Positions 14,653 to 22,170 of a stretch of DNA of 31,568 nt are shown here, one piece after another. The DNA comes from Pseudomonadota bacterium. GTDB lineage: Bacteria > Pseudomonadota > Gammaproteobacteria > Halothiobacillales > Halothiobacillaceae. The position numbers and the translations under genes are program-made. The stretch spans positions 1-31,568 of the forward strand of contig JAJYPA010000040.1 of NCBI GenBank assembly GCA_021795795.1, in the 5' to 3' direction. Each line of letters begins with the position of its first letter. Within the stretch, counting starts at the first letter, position 1. The notes under the pieces are model-generated. The model made no database searches and was not told the origin of the DNA. It saw nothing but the letters and a program-made list of their open reading frames with translations.

Positions 14653-15489
14653 ATGGATTTGGATTGCAACAAAGCGTCTTCAACCAAGGGGCCGAAAAAC
14701 AAAGCTGACTCAGATCGCCGACTACAAGTCGAGTTGGCGCTGAACCAAGAGCAGATCGATGCCTGCTTTCGTCTGCGCTATCGGGTTTTTGTTGAAGAAT
14801 TGGGTGCAAAAATCGACTGCGCCCTGCCATTGGGGCTGGAAAGCGATCATTTTGATGACTATTGCCACCACATGCTGGTGCGGGATTTGGATTCCGGTGA
14901 AGCGGTGGCGTGTACACGCATTCTTACGGATACTCAGGCTCAGGTTGCCGGAGGATACTATTCCGCCAGAGAGTTTGATCTCTCCCGCTTAAATGCTGTG
15001 GAAGGTCGTGTGATGGAAATCGGTCGAACCTGTGTCGACCCGGCTTATCGAAATGGCGCCACCATCGGCTGTCTTTGGTCTGGTCTGGCGCAATTCATGG
15101 AAAACAACCGGTTCATGTACCTGATGGGATGCGCGAGCATTCCTCTGGATGATGGTGGTATTCAGGCCAATCTCATCATGGATCAATTACGTGAACGGTA
15201 TCTCACGCCGGAATCGTTACGGGTCAATTCTCTGCGTGCGCTTCCTCGTATGGAGCTTGACACGGCTTTGCTCGCGCAGGAAGTCCGCATGCCCCCTTTA
15301 TTGAAAGCCTACCTTCGTCTTGGTGCACAGATCGGCGGTGAACCGTTCTGGGATAAAGATTTCAAAACGGCGGATGTATTCATCTGGTTGGCAAGGTCGA
15401 ATCTTCAACGCCGTTATGTCCGGCATTTCGTTCAGCGAAAACAGGATGGTGGTGTGCCTGATTCGGTCAAACCACGTCAGGTGGCCTGA
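14653..15489 (+). CDS. olsB: OlsB-like L-ornithine N-acyltransferase / GNAT acyltransferase
   Basis: The 278-residue protein has the acyl-homoserine-lactone-synthase-like/GNAT fold often annotated as 'hemolysin'. Family segments are ACFRLRYRVFVEELGA, GLESDHFDDYCHHMLVRD, RVMEIGRTCVDPAYRNGATIGCLWSGL and YLMGCASIPLDDGG. Relatives transfer a 3-hydroxyacyl group from ACP to the alpha-amino group of ornithine, making lyso-ornithine lipid, a phosphorus-free membrane lipid. The second acyltransferase, OlsA, is not next to it. I chose ATG 14653 over GTG 14641, since similarity begins after residue 20 in either case. An AT-rich 197-bp divergent interval separates it from pyrD. The gene symbol rests on family similarity. 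Confidence 0.78.
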   Translation: MDLDCNKASSTKGPKNKADSDRRLQVELALNQEQIDACFRLRYRVFVEELGAKIDCALPLGLESDHFDDYCHHMLVRDLDSGEAVACTRILTDTQAQVAGGYYSAREFDLSRLNAVEGRVMEIGRTCVDPAYRNGATIGCLWSGLAQFMENNRFMYLMGCASIPLDDGGIQANLIMDQLRERYLTPESLRVNSLRALPRMELDTALLAQEVRMPPLLKAYLRLGAQIGGEPFWDKDFKTADVFIWLARSNLQRRYVRHFVQRKQDGGVPDSVKPRQVA

Positions 15490-15572
15490 ATCGCTGAAAG
15501 AGCCAGCTGTTTATCGATCTTCCGCAAGATGGCGCTAAACTGAGCCGCTATTCATAACAGAGCGGCCTTCCT

Positions 15573-15983
15573 ATGGACGAAGAGCTGATTTTGCCGATTA
15601 AATCCAAAATAGATCCGCAATTCGAACGACAGTTGCGCTTGTTTTTACAGCGAGCGGAATCAAAAATGCCGAATGTCAGTGAAGCAGAACTTCTGCGCGC
15701 GGCGGCAGGGCGGCGCGAAGATCAGCGGTTGGTGGCCGAATATGTCATCGGCATGCTCTGGTTGAGCTGGCGTTTCGATCGCGCGAATCAAATGTTGGAT
15801 TCCGCCTTGGCCGTTGCCTCGGCATATATGTCGAGCGCCAATTATCTGATCCTAATGCGAACGGTTTCCCTGCTGAAAACCCTTCCTCTGTTCCCCATGC
15901 CCAGACATGAGCGGCAAACACTGACTGATCTTCTGCAGGAGGCTCGATTGGTCGTCTATCTGAAAACCGGGCGACTGTCTTGA
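15573..15983 (+). CDS. Uncharacterised 136-residue protein
   Basis: I do not recognise a family. The protein is predicted almost entirely alpha-helical: DPQFERQLRLFLQRAESKM, SEAELLRAAAGRREDQRLVAEYVIGMLWLSWRFDRANQMLDSALAVASAYM, then a helix rich in Leu/Thr. It has no signal peptide, no convincing membrane helix and no cysteine. The N-terminus MDEELILPIKSKID follows an ATG with only weak upstream purines (GGCC..). It is 83 bp after olsB in the same direction, so co-transcription is possible. Codon use and frame integrity look ordinary, which supports a real gene. Confidence 0.6.
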   Translation: MDEELILPIKSKIDPQFERQLRLFLQRAESKMPNVSEAELLRAAAGRREDQRLVAEYVIGMLWLSWRFDRANQMLDSALAVASAYMSSANYLILMRTVSLLKTLPLFPMPRHERQTLTDLLQEARLVVYLKTGRLS

Positions 15984-16035
15984 GACCATCGGAGCACTTA
16001 CTCCTACGCCTCCAGATGTTATGCCAGGAGATGAT

Positions 16036-16078
16036 ATGCAAAGCTACTTGAAAAAAATCAAATGAACCAAACTTTAAG
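16036..16078 (+). promoter_or_regulatory. htpX upstream region: candidate heat-shock promoter and eight-codon leader
   Basis: CTTGAAA at 16047-16053 matches the -35 of sigma-32 promoters, and CCAAACTT 13 bases later is a partial match to CCCCATNT. The same stretch contains ATG 16036 behind AGGAG (16026-16030) that opens an eight-codon frame (MQSYLKKI-K-stop). Either reading is weak. HtpX is a heat- and envelope-stress protein in E. coli, which is why I record it. Confidence 0.25.
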
Positions 16079-16154
16079 CTAGAGTGTTGATCTCACGCAT
16101 CAGACTCTGAATGAGTCGGACCTGCTTAAACTTTTTGGAGAACGAGTTCCTGCC

Positions 16155-17084
16155 ATGAAACGAATTATTCTGTTTTTACTGACCAACCTGGCTGTCATGG
16201 TGATCCTGTCTGTCGCCTGGTTTGTCATCTCCAAGGTGTTCGGCCTTGGCGTGACAATGGATAAGACTGGCATCAATTATGGCTCCACACTTGTACTGGC
16301 TGCTGTATTCGGCTTCGGTGGTTCCCTGATTTCGCTGATGATGTCCAAATGGATGGCCAAACGCAGCGTGGGTGCCGAAGTGATCGAACAGCCCCGAAAC
16401 GAGGCCGAACGCTGGTTGCTGCAAACCGTTGAGCGCCAGGCCAAGATGGCTGGCATCGGCATGCCGGAAGTCGCCATCTATGACTCACCGGAAATCAATG
16501 CATTCGCCACGGGCGCGAGCAGAAACAATGCGTTGGTCGCTGTTTCGACTGGCTTGCTTGCCAATATGACTCGAGACGAGGCCGAAGCCGTATTGGGCCA
16601 TGAGATTGGTCACGTGGCCAATGGCGACATGATTACTTTGACCCTCATTCAAGGTGTGGTGAATACGTTCGTTATCTTCTTTGCGCGTATCGTCGGTTAT
16701 TTTGTCGATCGCGTTCTGCTCAAAAATCAGGGCGATGGGCCGGGTATCGGCTTTTATGTGACCACGATCGTTGCTGAAATTATCTTCGGGATTTTGGCCA
16801 GCATCATCGTGATGTGGTTCTCGCGCCAGCGAGAGTTCCGTGCAGACGAAGCAGGAGCCCGCTTTGCCGGTCGTCAGAAGATGATTGCGGCATTGGAGCG
16901 GTTGAAGTTGAATTACGACATGCCAGCACAGTTGCCAGCTCAGATGACTGCGTTCGGCATTTCAGGGCACAATGGTTCTTTCGGTCGTTTGTTCATGTCT
17001 CATCCGCCCCTTGATGAGCGCATTGAGGCCTTGCGTCACGGGCAATCCTCTGGCTTTGGTGCGCGTGCCGGCACGGTGCAGTAA
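16155..17084 (+). CDS. htpX: Membrane zinc metalloprotease HtpX
   Basis: HtpX is an inner-membrane M48 metalloprotease that degrades misfolded membrane proteins together with FtsH. The 309 residues begin [15 protein letters not shown], the usual N-terminus. Membrane helices lie at about 4-27 and 42-64, with two more after the active site (about 165-185 and 195-218). Zinc ligands are H149 and H153 of HEIGH, plus the downstream Glu in [17 protein letters not shown]. The sequence [19 protein letters not shown] is family-typical. TTGGAGAACG lies before the ATG. The gene appears monocistronic, followed by a structured non-coding stretch. Confidence 0.96.
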   Translation: MKRIILFLLTNLAVMVILSVAWFVISKVFGLGVTMDKTGINYGSTLVLAAVFGFGGSLISLMMSKWMAKRSVGAEVIEQPRNEAERWLLQTVERQAKMAGIGMPEVAIYDSPEINAFATGASRNNALVAVSTGLLANMTRDEAEAVLGHEIGHVANGDMITLTLIQGVVNTFVIFFARIVGYFVDRVLLKNQGDGPGIGFYVTTIVAEIIFGILASIIVMWFSRQREFRADEAGARFAGRQKMIAALERLKLNYDMPAQLPAQMTAFGISGHNGSFGRLFMSHPPLDERIEALRHGQSSGFGARAGTVQ

Positions 17085-17183
17085 TACCCGGTGACGACCT
17101 TGCGTTAATCCCCGGTCGTCTCAACGGCTACTTAGGGGAGGTCTGCACAAATGCAGACCTCCCCGAGCAGGGCATGGAGGCCC

Positions 17184-17287
17184 TGCCGCACAATGACGTA
17201 AGTCATTGAAATGCGGAGCACAAGACGGGCGTGTACCGGCTTGTGCGTGTCTGAACGAAGCCATGGATGGATTCGTGCAGAGATTCC
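17184..17287 (+). repeat. Structured interspersed repeat, copy A
   Basis: This 104-nt element matches 27651-27755 in the same orientation. The first about 37 nt (TGCCGC, the CAATGAC hairpin, through GCGGAGCAC) differ at one base. The last about 28 nt (from GCCATGGATGG to AGAGATTCC) are identical. The middle 38 nt are diverged in sequence but can still fold (GCACAAG/CTTGTGC here). The pattern of conserved ends, a variable middle and kept pairing is typical of a transposed or RNA-structured repeat family. Confidence 0.8.
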
Positions 17288-17294
17288 TTAGGTT

Positions 17295-17324
17295 AAAGCC
17301 TGCTTATTGCAGGCTTTTTGTTTT
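17295..17324 (+). terminator. Intrinsic terminator after repeat copy A
   Basis: AAAGCCTGC (17295-17303), loop TTATT and GCAGGCTTT (17309-17317) form a perfect stem followed by a T-rich tract (TTTTTGTTTT). It ends the htpX or small-RNA transcript before ccoS. Confidence 0.85.
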
Positions 17325-17379
17325 CCTGATGCGGAACTTGTCTTTTTGGCGTAGGCTCGAAGTAAATAGCAGGTGAGGG

Positions 17380-17396
17380 CTCGGCTCAAAGCCGAG
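17380..17396 (+). other. Hairpin in the ccoS leader
   Basis: CTCGGCT and AGCCGAG form a perfect 7-bp stem with loop CAA, 31 bases before the ccoS start. There is no T tract. It may be a leader element protecting or regulating the short ccoS message. Confidence 0.4.
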
Positions 17397-17427
17397 AACG
17401 GCCGTGAACGTGTTCAGAGGTTTTAAG

Positions 17428-17643
17428 ATGACTGTTTTATATTTATTCGTACCAATCAGCATGGTGATTGCCGGGATCTTGGTTTGGGCGGCTTTTTGGG
17501 CGATCAAGAATAACCAATACGAAGATTTGGAAGGCCCCGCTCACCGTATCCTGATGGATGACGATGATCCTCGCATCCCGACACATCATCATTCAAACGA
17601 GGATGCCCAGTCGGAATCGAAGCCAGATAAAAGCAAGAATTAG
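17428..17643 (+). CDS. ccoS: cbb3-type cytochrome oxidase assembly protein CcoS
   Basis: CcoS is a small inner-membrane protein required for cofactor insertion into the cbb3 high-affinity terminal oxidase. The 71-residue product has one N-terminal helix (VLYLFVPISMVIAGILVWAAFWAI, about 3-26) followed by the hallmark N.QYEDLEGPAHRILMDDD. The C-terminal tail is His/Glu-rich and low-complexity. AGAGG sits seven bases before the ATG. In most genomes ccoS follows ccoI or ccoG in the ccoNOQP-ccoGHIS cluster. Here it stands alone between htpX and metG, so other cbb3 genes must be elsewhere. Its presence implies microaerobic respiration. Confidence 0.93.
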   Translation: MTVLYLFVPISMVIAGILVWAAFWAIKNNQYEDLEGPAHRILMDDDDPRIPTHHHSNEDAQSESKPDKSKN

Positions 17644-17660
17644 CGGTTTTGCTCTTTCCA

Positions 17661-17688
17661 AAAAAAAACCGCCAATTGGCGGTTTTTT
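17661..17688. terminator. Bidirectional intrinsic terminator between ccoS and metG
   Basis: A run of A, the stem ACCGCC/GGCGGT around AATT, and a run of T form a symmetrical terminator between the convergent ccoS and metG genes. It works in both directions by sequence. Confidence 0.9.
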
Positions 17689-17712
17689 GTCAGCCGATTA
17701 CGGCGTTACAAC

Positions 17713-19770
17713 CTACTTAACACGAATGCCTGCGGTGGCGCCTTCGTCGGGTGACAAGATGAACAGTCCGCCTTTGCCGTCGCCCGCGGCCAGTACCATG
17801 CCTTCCGACAGACCGAATTTCATCTGGCGGGGTTTGAGGTTGGCAACCATGACGGTATGGCGGCCAACGAGGGTGGCCGGATCATAGGCCGACTTGATGC
17901 CGGCGAAGACTTGCCGGGTTTCGCCTTCGCCAATATCAAGTGTTAAGCGCAACAATTTCGCGGCACCTTCTACATGCTCTGCATTAACTATGCGTGCCAC
18001 ACGTAAATCCACGGCTGCGAATTGATCGATGGTGATTTCTTCTGCAATCGGTTCGATTTCGGCACTTGGGGTTTTTTCTTCCAGGGTTGGTGCAGGGTTG
18101 GCTTGATTCATGGCTTGGGCCTCTTCTTGTGTTGCTTTGAGCAGGGCATCCGTCGCGGTTTGTTCGATACGCGTCATCAGCGGTTCAAAGGCGTTGATCT
18201 TGTGTCCAACCATCGGGCGCGCAAGATCGGTCCAACGGAATTCAGGCAGATTCAGGAATTGGGCCGCCTTGGCACTCATGGCCGGCAGGACGGGCGTGAG
18301 GTAGGTCATCAAGATGCGGAAGGCATTCAAGCCATCGGTACACACACCTTGAACGGCGGCGAGTGTTTCGGGCGACTTGGCCATGGCCCAAGGTTTTTGT
18401 TCATCGATGTATTGATTCACGAGGTCAGCCAAAGCCATGATCTCACGCATGGCTTGACCGGTTTCACGGCGCTCGTAGCGTGTCTTGATGGATTCGGCGG
18501 CGGCCACGAGTTGTTCGTGGAGCACGCTGTGGGCGAGTTCGGCACTCAACTCACTATTGAACTGCTTGTGAATGAAACCGGCGCAACGGCTGGCAATATT
18601 GACGACCTTGCCGACCAAATCCGAGTTGACGCGCAGACGGAAATCGTCGAGCGACAAATCGATGTCGTCAATACTGCTGCTGAGTTTGGCCGCGAAGTAG
18701 TAGCGCAATGCCTGTGGGTCGAGGTGGTCGAGGTAGGTGCGGGCCTGGATGAACGTGCCGCGCGACTTGCTCATTTTCTCGCCGTTGAGGGTTAAAAAGC
18801 CATGCGCATACACCGCTGTCGGCGTACGCAATCCGGCGCCCATGAGCATGGCGGGCCAGAACAGCGTGTGGAAGTAGGCGATATCCTTGCCGATGAAATG
18901 GATCAGCTCGGTTTGGGCGTTTTCACCCCAATACGTGTCGAAATCAAGCCCTGTCGATTCTGCCAGTTTAAGGAAGGCCCCGATATAGCCGATGGGCGCA
19001 TCCAGCCACACATAAAAGAATTTGCCGGGTGCGCCGGGAATTTCAAAACCGAAATAGGGTGCATCGCGTGAAATATCCCAGGCCTGCAGGCCGCTATCGA
19101 ACCATTCCTGTAACTTGGCGCGGATGGCGGGCTGTACCCGATCCTCGCTCAGCCATTGTTTGAGCTGGTCTTCCATTTTCGGAAGGTCGAAGAAATAGTG
19201 TTCGGAATCACGTTCAACGGGTGTCGCACCGGAAAGCACCGAGCGCGGGTTCTTCAGGTCGGTCGGGCTGTAGGTGGCACCGCATTTTTCGCAGTTGTCA
19301 CCGTATTGATCGGCTGCGCCGCACTTGGGGCATTCACCCTTGATGAATCGGTCGGGCAGGAACATTTGCTTTTCCGGATCATAGGCTTGCTTGATGGTTT
19401 TACGACTGATCAAGCCACGAGCGTCGAGCCGCTTGAATATCTCACTGGCCATGCGCCGGTTTTCTTCGGAATGCGTGCTGTGAAATATGTCGAAGCCAAT
19501 CATGAAATCAGCAAAATCGGCCTTGTGGCTATTGCCTATGCGCGTAATGAGTTCTTCGGGCGTAATGCCTTCCTGTTGCGCCTTGAGCATGATGGGCGTG
19601 CCATGCGTATCGTCCGCGCACAGATAGCGGCATTCATTGCCGAACAGCTTTTGTGCACGCACCCAGATATCCGTCTGGATGGTTTCGATGATGTGCCCCA
19701 GATGAAGGGGGCCATTGGCATAGGGCAGGGCAGATGTCACCAGAATGCGACGAGGGGCTTGAAGTGTCAT
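17713..19770 (-). CDS. metG: Methionyl-tRNA synthetase
   Basis: MetG charges tRNA(Met) with methionine using ATP. I start at ATG 19770 ([20 protein letters not shown]), three codons inside the longest frame, giving 685 residues. The HIGH motif is HLGH. The zinc-knuckle pairs are CPKC and CEKC. KMSKS is in [13 protein letters not shown], and [16 protein letters not shown] is conserved. After the anticodon-binding helical domain, a C-terminal EMAP-II/Trbp111-like OB domain (about 580-685: [21 protein letters not shown] ... [10 protein letters not shown]) promotes dimerisation and tRNA binding. The two are joined by a Glu/Pro-rich linker ([19 protein letters not shown]). It is transcribed alone from a promoter region that contains 13-bp-phased repeats. 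Confidence 0.97.
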   Translation of the reverse strand: MTLQAPRRILVTSALPYANGPLHLGHIIETIQTDIWVRAQKLFGNECRYLCADDTHGTPIMLKAQQEGITPEELITRIGNSHKADFADFMIGFDIFHSTHSEENRRMASEIFKRLDARGLISRKTIKQAYDPEKQMFLPDRFIKGECPKCGAADQYGDNCEKCGATYSPTDLKNPRSVLSGATPVERDSEHYFFDLPKMEDQLKQWLSEDRVQPAIRAKLQEWFDSGLQAWDISRDAPYFGFEIPGAPGKFFYVWLDAPIGYIGAFLKLAESTGLDFDTYWGENAQTELIHFIGKDIAYFHTLFWPAMLMGAGLRTPTAVYAHGFLTLNGEKMSKSRGTFIQARTYLDHLDPQALRYYFAAKLSSSIDDIDLSLDDFRLRVNSDLVGKVVNIASRCAGFIHKQFNSELSAELAHSVLHEQLVAAAESIKTRYERRETGQAMREIMALADLVNQYIDEQKPWAMAKSPETLAAVQGVCTDGLNAFRILMTYLTPVLPAMSAKAAQFLNLPEFRWTDLARPMVGHKINAFEPLMTRIEQTATDALLKATQEEAQAMNQANPAPTLEEKTPSAEIEPIAEEITIDQFAAVDLRVARIVNAEHVEGAAKLLRLTLDIGEGETRQVFAGIKSAYDPATLVGRHTVMVANLKPRQMKFGLSEGMVLAAGDGKGGLFILSPDEGATAGIRVK

Positions 19771-19788
19771 AAAACGCAAAAGTTCCGA

Positions 19789-19833
19789 GATAAAAGTCTA
19801 GGATAAATGACGAGGATAAATGTCTAGGAAAAC
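19789..19833. repeat. 13-bp-phased tandem repeats upstream of metG
   Basis: GATAAA occurs at 19789, 19802 and 19815, with a degenerate fourth unit GAAAAC at 19828, all exactly 13 bp apart. Two of the units extend to AGGATAAATG, and GTCTAGG recurs at either end. It lies 19-63 bp before the metG start on the minus strand, in promoter position. It may be an operator or simply a short tandem duplication. Confidence 0.6.
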
Positions 19834-19957
19834 CGGGCCGCGAAGTTTAGCATGAGGACTCGATAAAAGGCCGTTGTGGCGATGTGAAAGGTGATGGATG
19901 GATTCCACTGCAAAACCCGTACTCAGCATTCGGCCCGTGATGGACGGTGTTTGAAGG

Positions 19958-20899
19958 ATGCATATTTTAGTTTGTTTAGATTCCGATCCCCTGCGTAGTT
20001 TGCCCGTTTGGGCCGCGTTTACTGACGCGCAAGATGCAATTCCGGGTTTGAAGATTACGGTCGCCGGTACGCCTGAGATCATTCGGTGCATCAAGGCGCA
20101 CCCGGCCGTAACCGGTAAAGTGGTGATTGACGAGAAGGGGTTCTCGCTGCCGCGTTGGCATCCTTCTGGTTGGTCGGCACGGCGTGAGGCCAGGTCGGCC
20201 AGTGCTGCTTTGCTCACCGCGCCGGATGTCGTTATTGACCCGTTCGGCACGTCACAAACACGCGCATTCACACGCCTTGTGAATTGGCGTCGGGTTGGTA
20301 TCGCCGATCTATCGCAACCCCGTCGAGACAACGATTATTCGTCGGTTTTCCCGCTTCCGTCCGAGCTCCACCCGCTCCAGGCCGTACGGGTTTTGTTCGC
20401 AGCCGCATTGAACTACTCCCTCCATGACCTTGCGCCCAACTACGGTTTGTTGACCTCCCCCGTTGAAGCAGATCAGTCCGCAGGCAATACAGAGGCTGAT
20501 TTGATTGTCGACGTGAGTTCACTGCCCTGGGATGCACAATCATTTCAGCAATTCAGGAATCGAATTGCTAAGACCCCGTTGCGAGTAACCTATCTTGAAG
20601 AAGAGCATGCGCTTAACCCGGCTCAGCGATTGCTGAAACACTGGCCAACGATTTTGACGGCGCACTATATCCTGACCGGGTTGAATGCCAGTGCGTGGCT
20701 CGCTGCCGCGCTGGGCCGACCGGGGTTGTGTTTGTGTCCCGCTGATGCGGCCAGAAGCATGGGCGTTATCTCGACCCGTTGGGCAGATCAACAGATGATC
20801 AATTTGGATCACCCGCCATTCAATCAGCCCAATATCGTTGTCGAATCCATTATTCAGGTGCTGCAACGCCAAGCCACCGCTGTTACCGATGCGAAATGA
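19958..20899 (+). CDS. Divergent GT9/heptosyltransferase-like protein lacking key motifs
   Basis: The 313-residue protein resembles LPS heptosyltransferase I (WaaC). Shared segments are LPVWAAFTDAQDAIPGLKI with HPAV, then DVVIDPFGTSQTRAFTR (cf. DLVIDAQGL.KSA), HPLQAVRVLFAAALNY, and LAAALGRPGLCLCPADAARS (cf. LAAALGRPTVALFGPTDP..). The family's N-terminal SSxGDVxHTLP catalytic loop is replaced by DSDPLRSLP, and the highly conserved DTGxxH before LAAALGRP is replaced by NASAW (243-247). Both the catalytic Asp and the donor-site His therefore appear lost. It is 17 bp before murB and probably shares its transcript. It may be a non-catalytic relative, a transferase with a changed mechanism, or a decaying gene, though the frame is intact. 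Confidence 0.62.
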   Translation: MHILVCLDSDPLRSLPVWAAFTDAQDAIPGLKITVAGTPEIIRCIKAHPAVTGKVVIDEKGFSLPRWHPSGWSARREARSASAALLTAPDVVIDPFGTSQTRAFTRLVNWRRVGIADLSQPRRDNDYSSVFPLPSELHPLQAVRVLFAAALNYSLHDLAPNYGLLTSPVEADQSAGNTEADLIVDVSSLPWDAQSFQQFRNRIAKTPLRVTYLEEEHALNPAQRLLKHWPTILTAHYILTGLNASAWLAAALGRPGLCLCPADAARSMGVISTRWADQQMINLDHPPFNQPNIVVESIIQVLQRQATAVTDAK

Positions 20900-20916
20900 G
20901 TATATAGGGTTTTTTT

Positions 20917-21975
20917 GTGAATTCGGGATTTGATCTTTTTAACAATGAACCCATTGGTAACACCATGCGGGTTGACGCTAGTGCGGATCGATTCTTACAA
21001 ATCGACCATATCGAGCGCGCCTTGGCTAATCCCCGGTTGCGTGAGGAATGGCTCGCCGATCCACAAACGCTGGTCGTAGGCGGGGGCAGCAACATCCTGT
21101 TTGTCACGGAACGCATCGGTAAAGTAGTTGGTATCAAAGCGGCTGATCATGGTTTCGTTGATGAGGGGGAGACGATATTGGCGTTCGCCGAAGCGGGACT
21201 GGGCCTTGATGATTGGGTTCGTCTGACCACGGCTCAGGGCTTGTATGGGCTTGAGCGTCTTGCAGAAATTCCGGGGACGGTTGGCGCCGCGCCGATACAG
21301 AACGTCGGCGCCTACGGTATGCAGTTGTGCGATGTGCTTGATTCTGTCGAGCTATGGGATCGCCAGAAACAGGTACTACTTCACTGGACGGCCGAACAAT
21401 GCCAATTAAGCTATCGCAACAGCCGGTTCAAGTCGGAACCGAATCGATGGTTGGTCCTGCGTGTGTGGGTTCGTTTGCACAAAAAGCCACCTGCAGATTG
21501 GCCGAATTTTTCTTATCCCGGTCTGGCCGATGAGGCCGATGCGTATTTGATGACGAAAAAATCCCCCATGTCCGCACTTGCTGCGAGTGATATGGCCGAA
21601 ATCGTGACCCGAGTACGACGAAAAAAACTCCCTGATTGGCGCCAACTGCTCCCCGGAAGTTTGGGGAGTTTTTTTCATAATCCCATTGTATCTCTGCAGC
21701 ACGCAAACAAGCTGAAGGCCAATTGGCCTGATGTACCGCTCTACGCACTGGATGATCCCGATTCCGTCAAGCTTTCCGCCGGATGGCTGATTGAACAAGC
21801 AGGATGGCGAGGGCGCATATTTGGTGCTGCCGGTGTTTACGATCGTCATGCTTTGGTACTGATTAATCGGGGTGGCGCCGATGGGAAGGAAATTCTGCAA
21901 CTGGCCGAAGCGATCGAAGCGGATGTCTGGAGGCATTTCGCCGTACAAATAAAAACGGAACCAATGATCGTGTAA
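20917..21975 (+). CDS. murB: UDP-N-acetylenolpyruvoylglucosamine reductase
   Basis: MurB is the FAD-dependent, NADPH-using reductase that completes UDP-MurNAc synthesis for peptidoglycan. The start is GTG 20917 with AGGG upstream, giving 352 residues. The FAD-binding segment is LVVGGGSNILF. PIQNVGAYGMQL and LSYRNSRFKSE are conserved, the catalytic Ser lies in GSLGSFFHNPIV (the usual GSFFKNP, with His for Lys), and SAGWLIEQAGWRG and TEP at the C-terminus carry the catalytic Glu. It is type I (E. coli-like). The N-terminus has NTMRV where NTFGI is common. The coding sequence for GSLGSFF also forms a terminator-like hairpin. It follows the heptosyltransferase-like gene by 17 bp. Confidence 0.94.
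   Translation: MNSGFDLFNNEPIGNTMRVDASADRFLQIDHIERALANPRLREEWLADPQTLVVGGGSNILFVTERIGKVVGIKAADHGFVDEGETILAFAEAGLGLDDWVRLTTAQGLYGLERLAEIPGTVGAAPIQNVGAYGMQLCDVLDSVELWDRQKQVLLHWTAEQCQLSYRNSRFKSEPNRWLVLRVWVRLHKKPPADWPNFSYPGLADEADAYLMTKKSPMSALAASDMAEIVTRVRRKKLPDWRQLLPGSLGSFFHNPIVSLQHANKLKANWPDVPLYALDDPDSVKLSAGWLIEQAGWRGRIFGAAGVYDRHALVLINRGGADGKEILQLAEAIEADVWRHFAVQIKTEPMIV
21621..21675 (+). promoter_or_regulatory. Intragenic terminator/antiterminator-like structure in murB
   Basis: CTCCCC (21649-21654) and GGGGAG (21663-21668) form a 6-bp GC-rich stem with an 8-nt loop, followed directly by seven T. This is a textbook intrinsic-terminator layout inside an open frame. An alternative partner, A7-CTCCC at 21621-21632, can pair with GGGAG-T7 over 12 bp, which would sequester the T tract. 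Coding constraint (GSLGSFF) could create part of this by chance. Confidence 0.45.
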
Positions 21976-22019
21976 TCACGCTGAAAGATCGCTATGGTTT
22001 AATCGATAAATGCGGAAAG

Positions 22020-22056
22020 ATAGTCAGCATCTATCGAATCGATAGGAATATTTCAT
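22020..22056 (+). promoter_or_regulatory. OxyR-type operator upstream of the peroxiredoxin gene
   Basis: ATAG (22020) -N7- CTAT (22031) -N7- ATAG (22042) -N7- TCAT (22053) reproduces the four-half-site, 11-bp-phased OxyR consensus ATAG-N7-CTAT-N7-ATAG-N7-CTAT. Three half sites are perfect and the fourth is half matched. The centre is a perfect palindrome, CTATCGA-A-TCGATAG. A candidate -10 (TATCAT, 22067-22072) lies just downstream with no good -35, as at OxyR-activated promoters. Confidence 0.7.
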
Positions 22057-22170
22057 TTTATTTATCTATCATGTATTGGTAAATTTAATTCCACAGCACG
22101 GCTGTAGAACGATGCCTTCAGGCAAATGAATCGTTTGATCCAATGTATAGACCAACCAGGAGAATTGACC

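Larger units (their letters stand above)
17135..17324 (+). ncRNA. Candidate structured small RNA / hairpin cluster ending in a terminator
   Basis: Four consecutive hairpins precede an intrinsic terminator in this gene-free stretch. They are a perfect 13-bp stem with loop CAAA (17135-17164), GCAGGGC/GCCCTGC (17167-17186), CAATGAC-GTAA-GTCATTG (17191-17208) and GCACAAG/CTTGTGC (17218-17246). The whole could be the htpX 3' UTR or an independent sRNA. No convincing promoter was identified. The last two hairpins belong to a repeat also found before acnB. I see no open frame of note here. Confidence 0.4.

Noticed and set aside
18022..18795. 257-codon plus-strand open frame opposite metG
   Set aside because: It is antisense to conserved MetG domains, with no ribosome site or recognisable motif.
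19903..19915. GATGGATGGATTCC as a third copy of the structured repeat
   Set aside because: Only about 13 bases agree with the repeat's 3' block; the hairpin block is absent.
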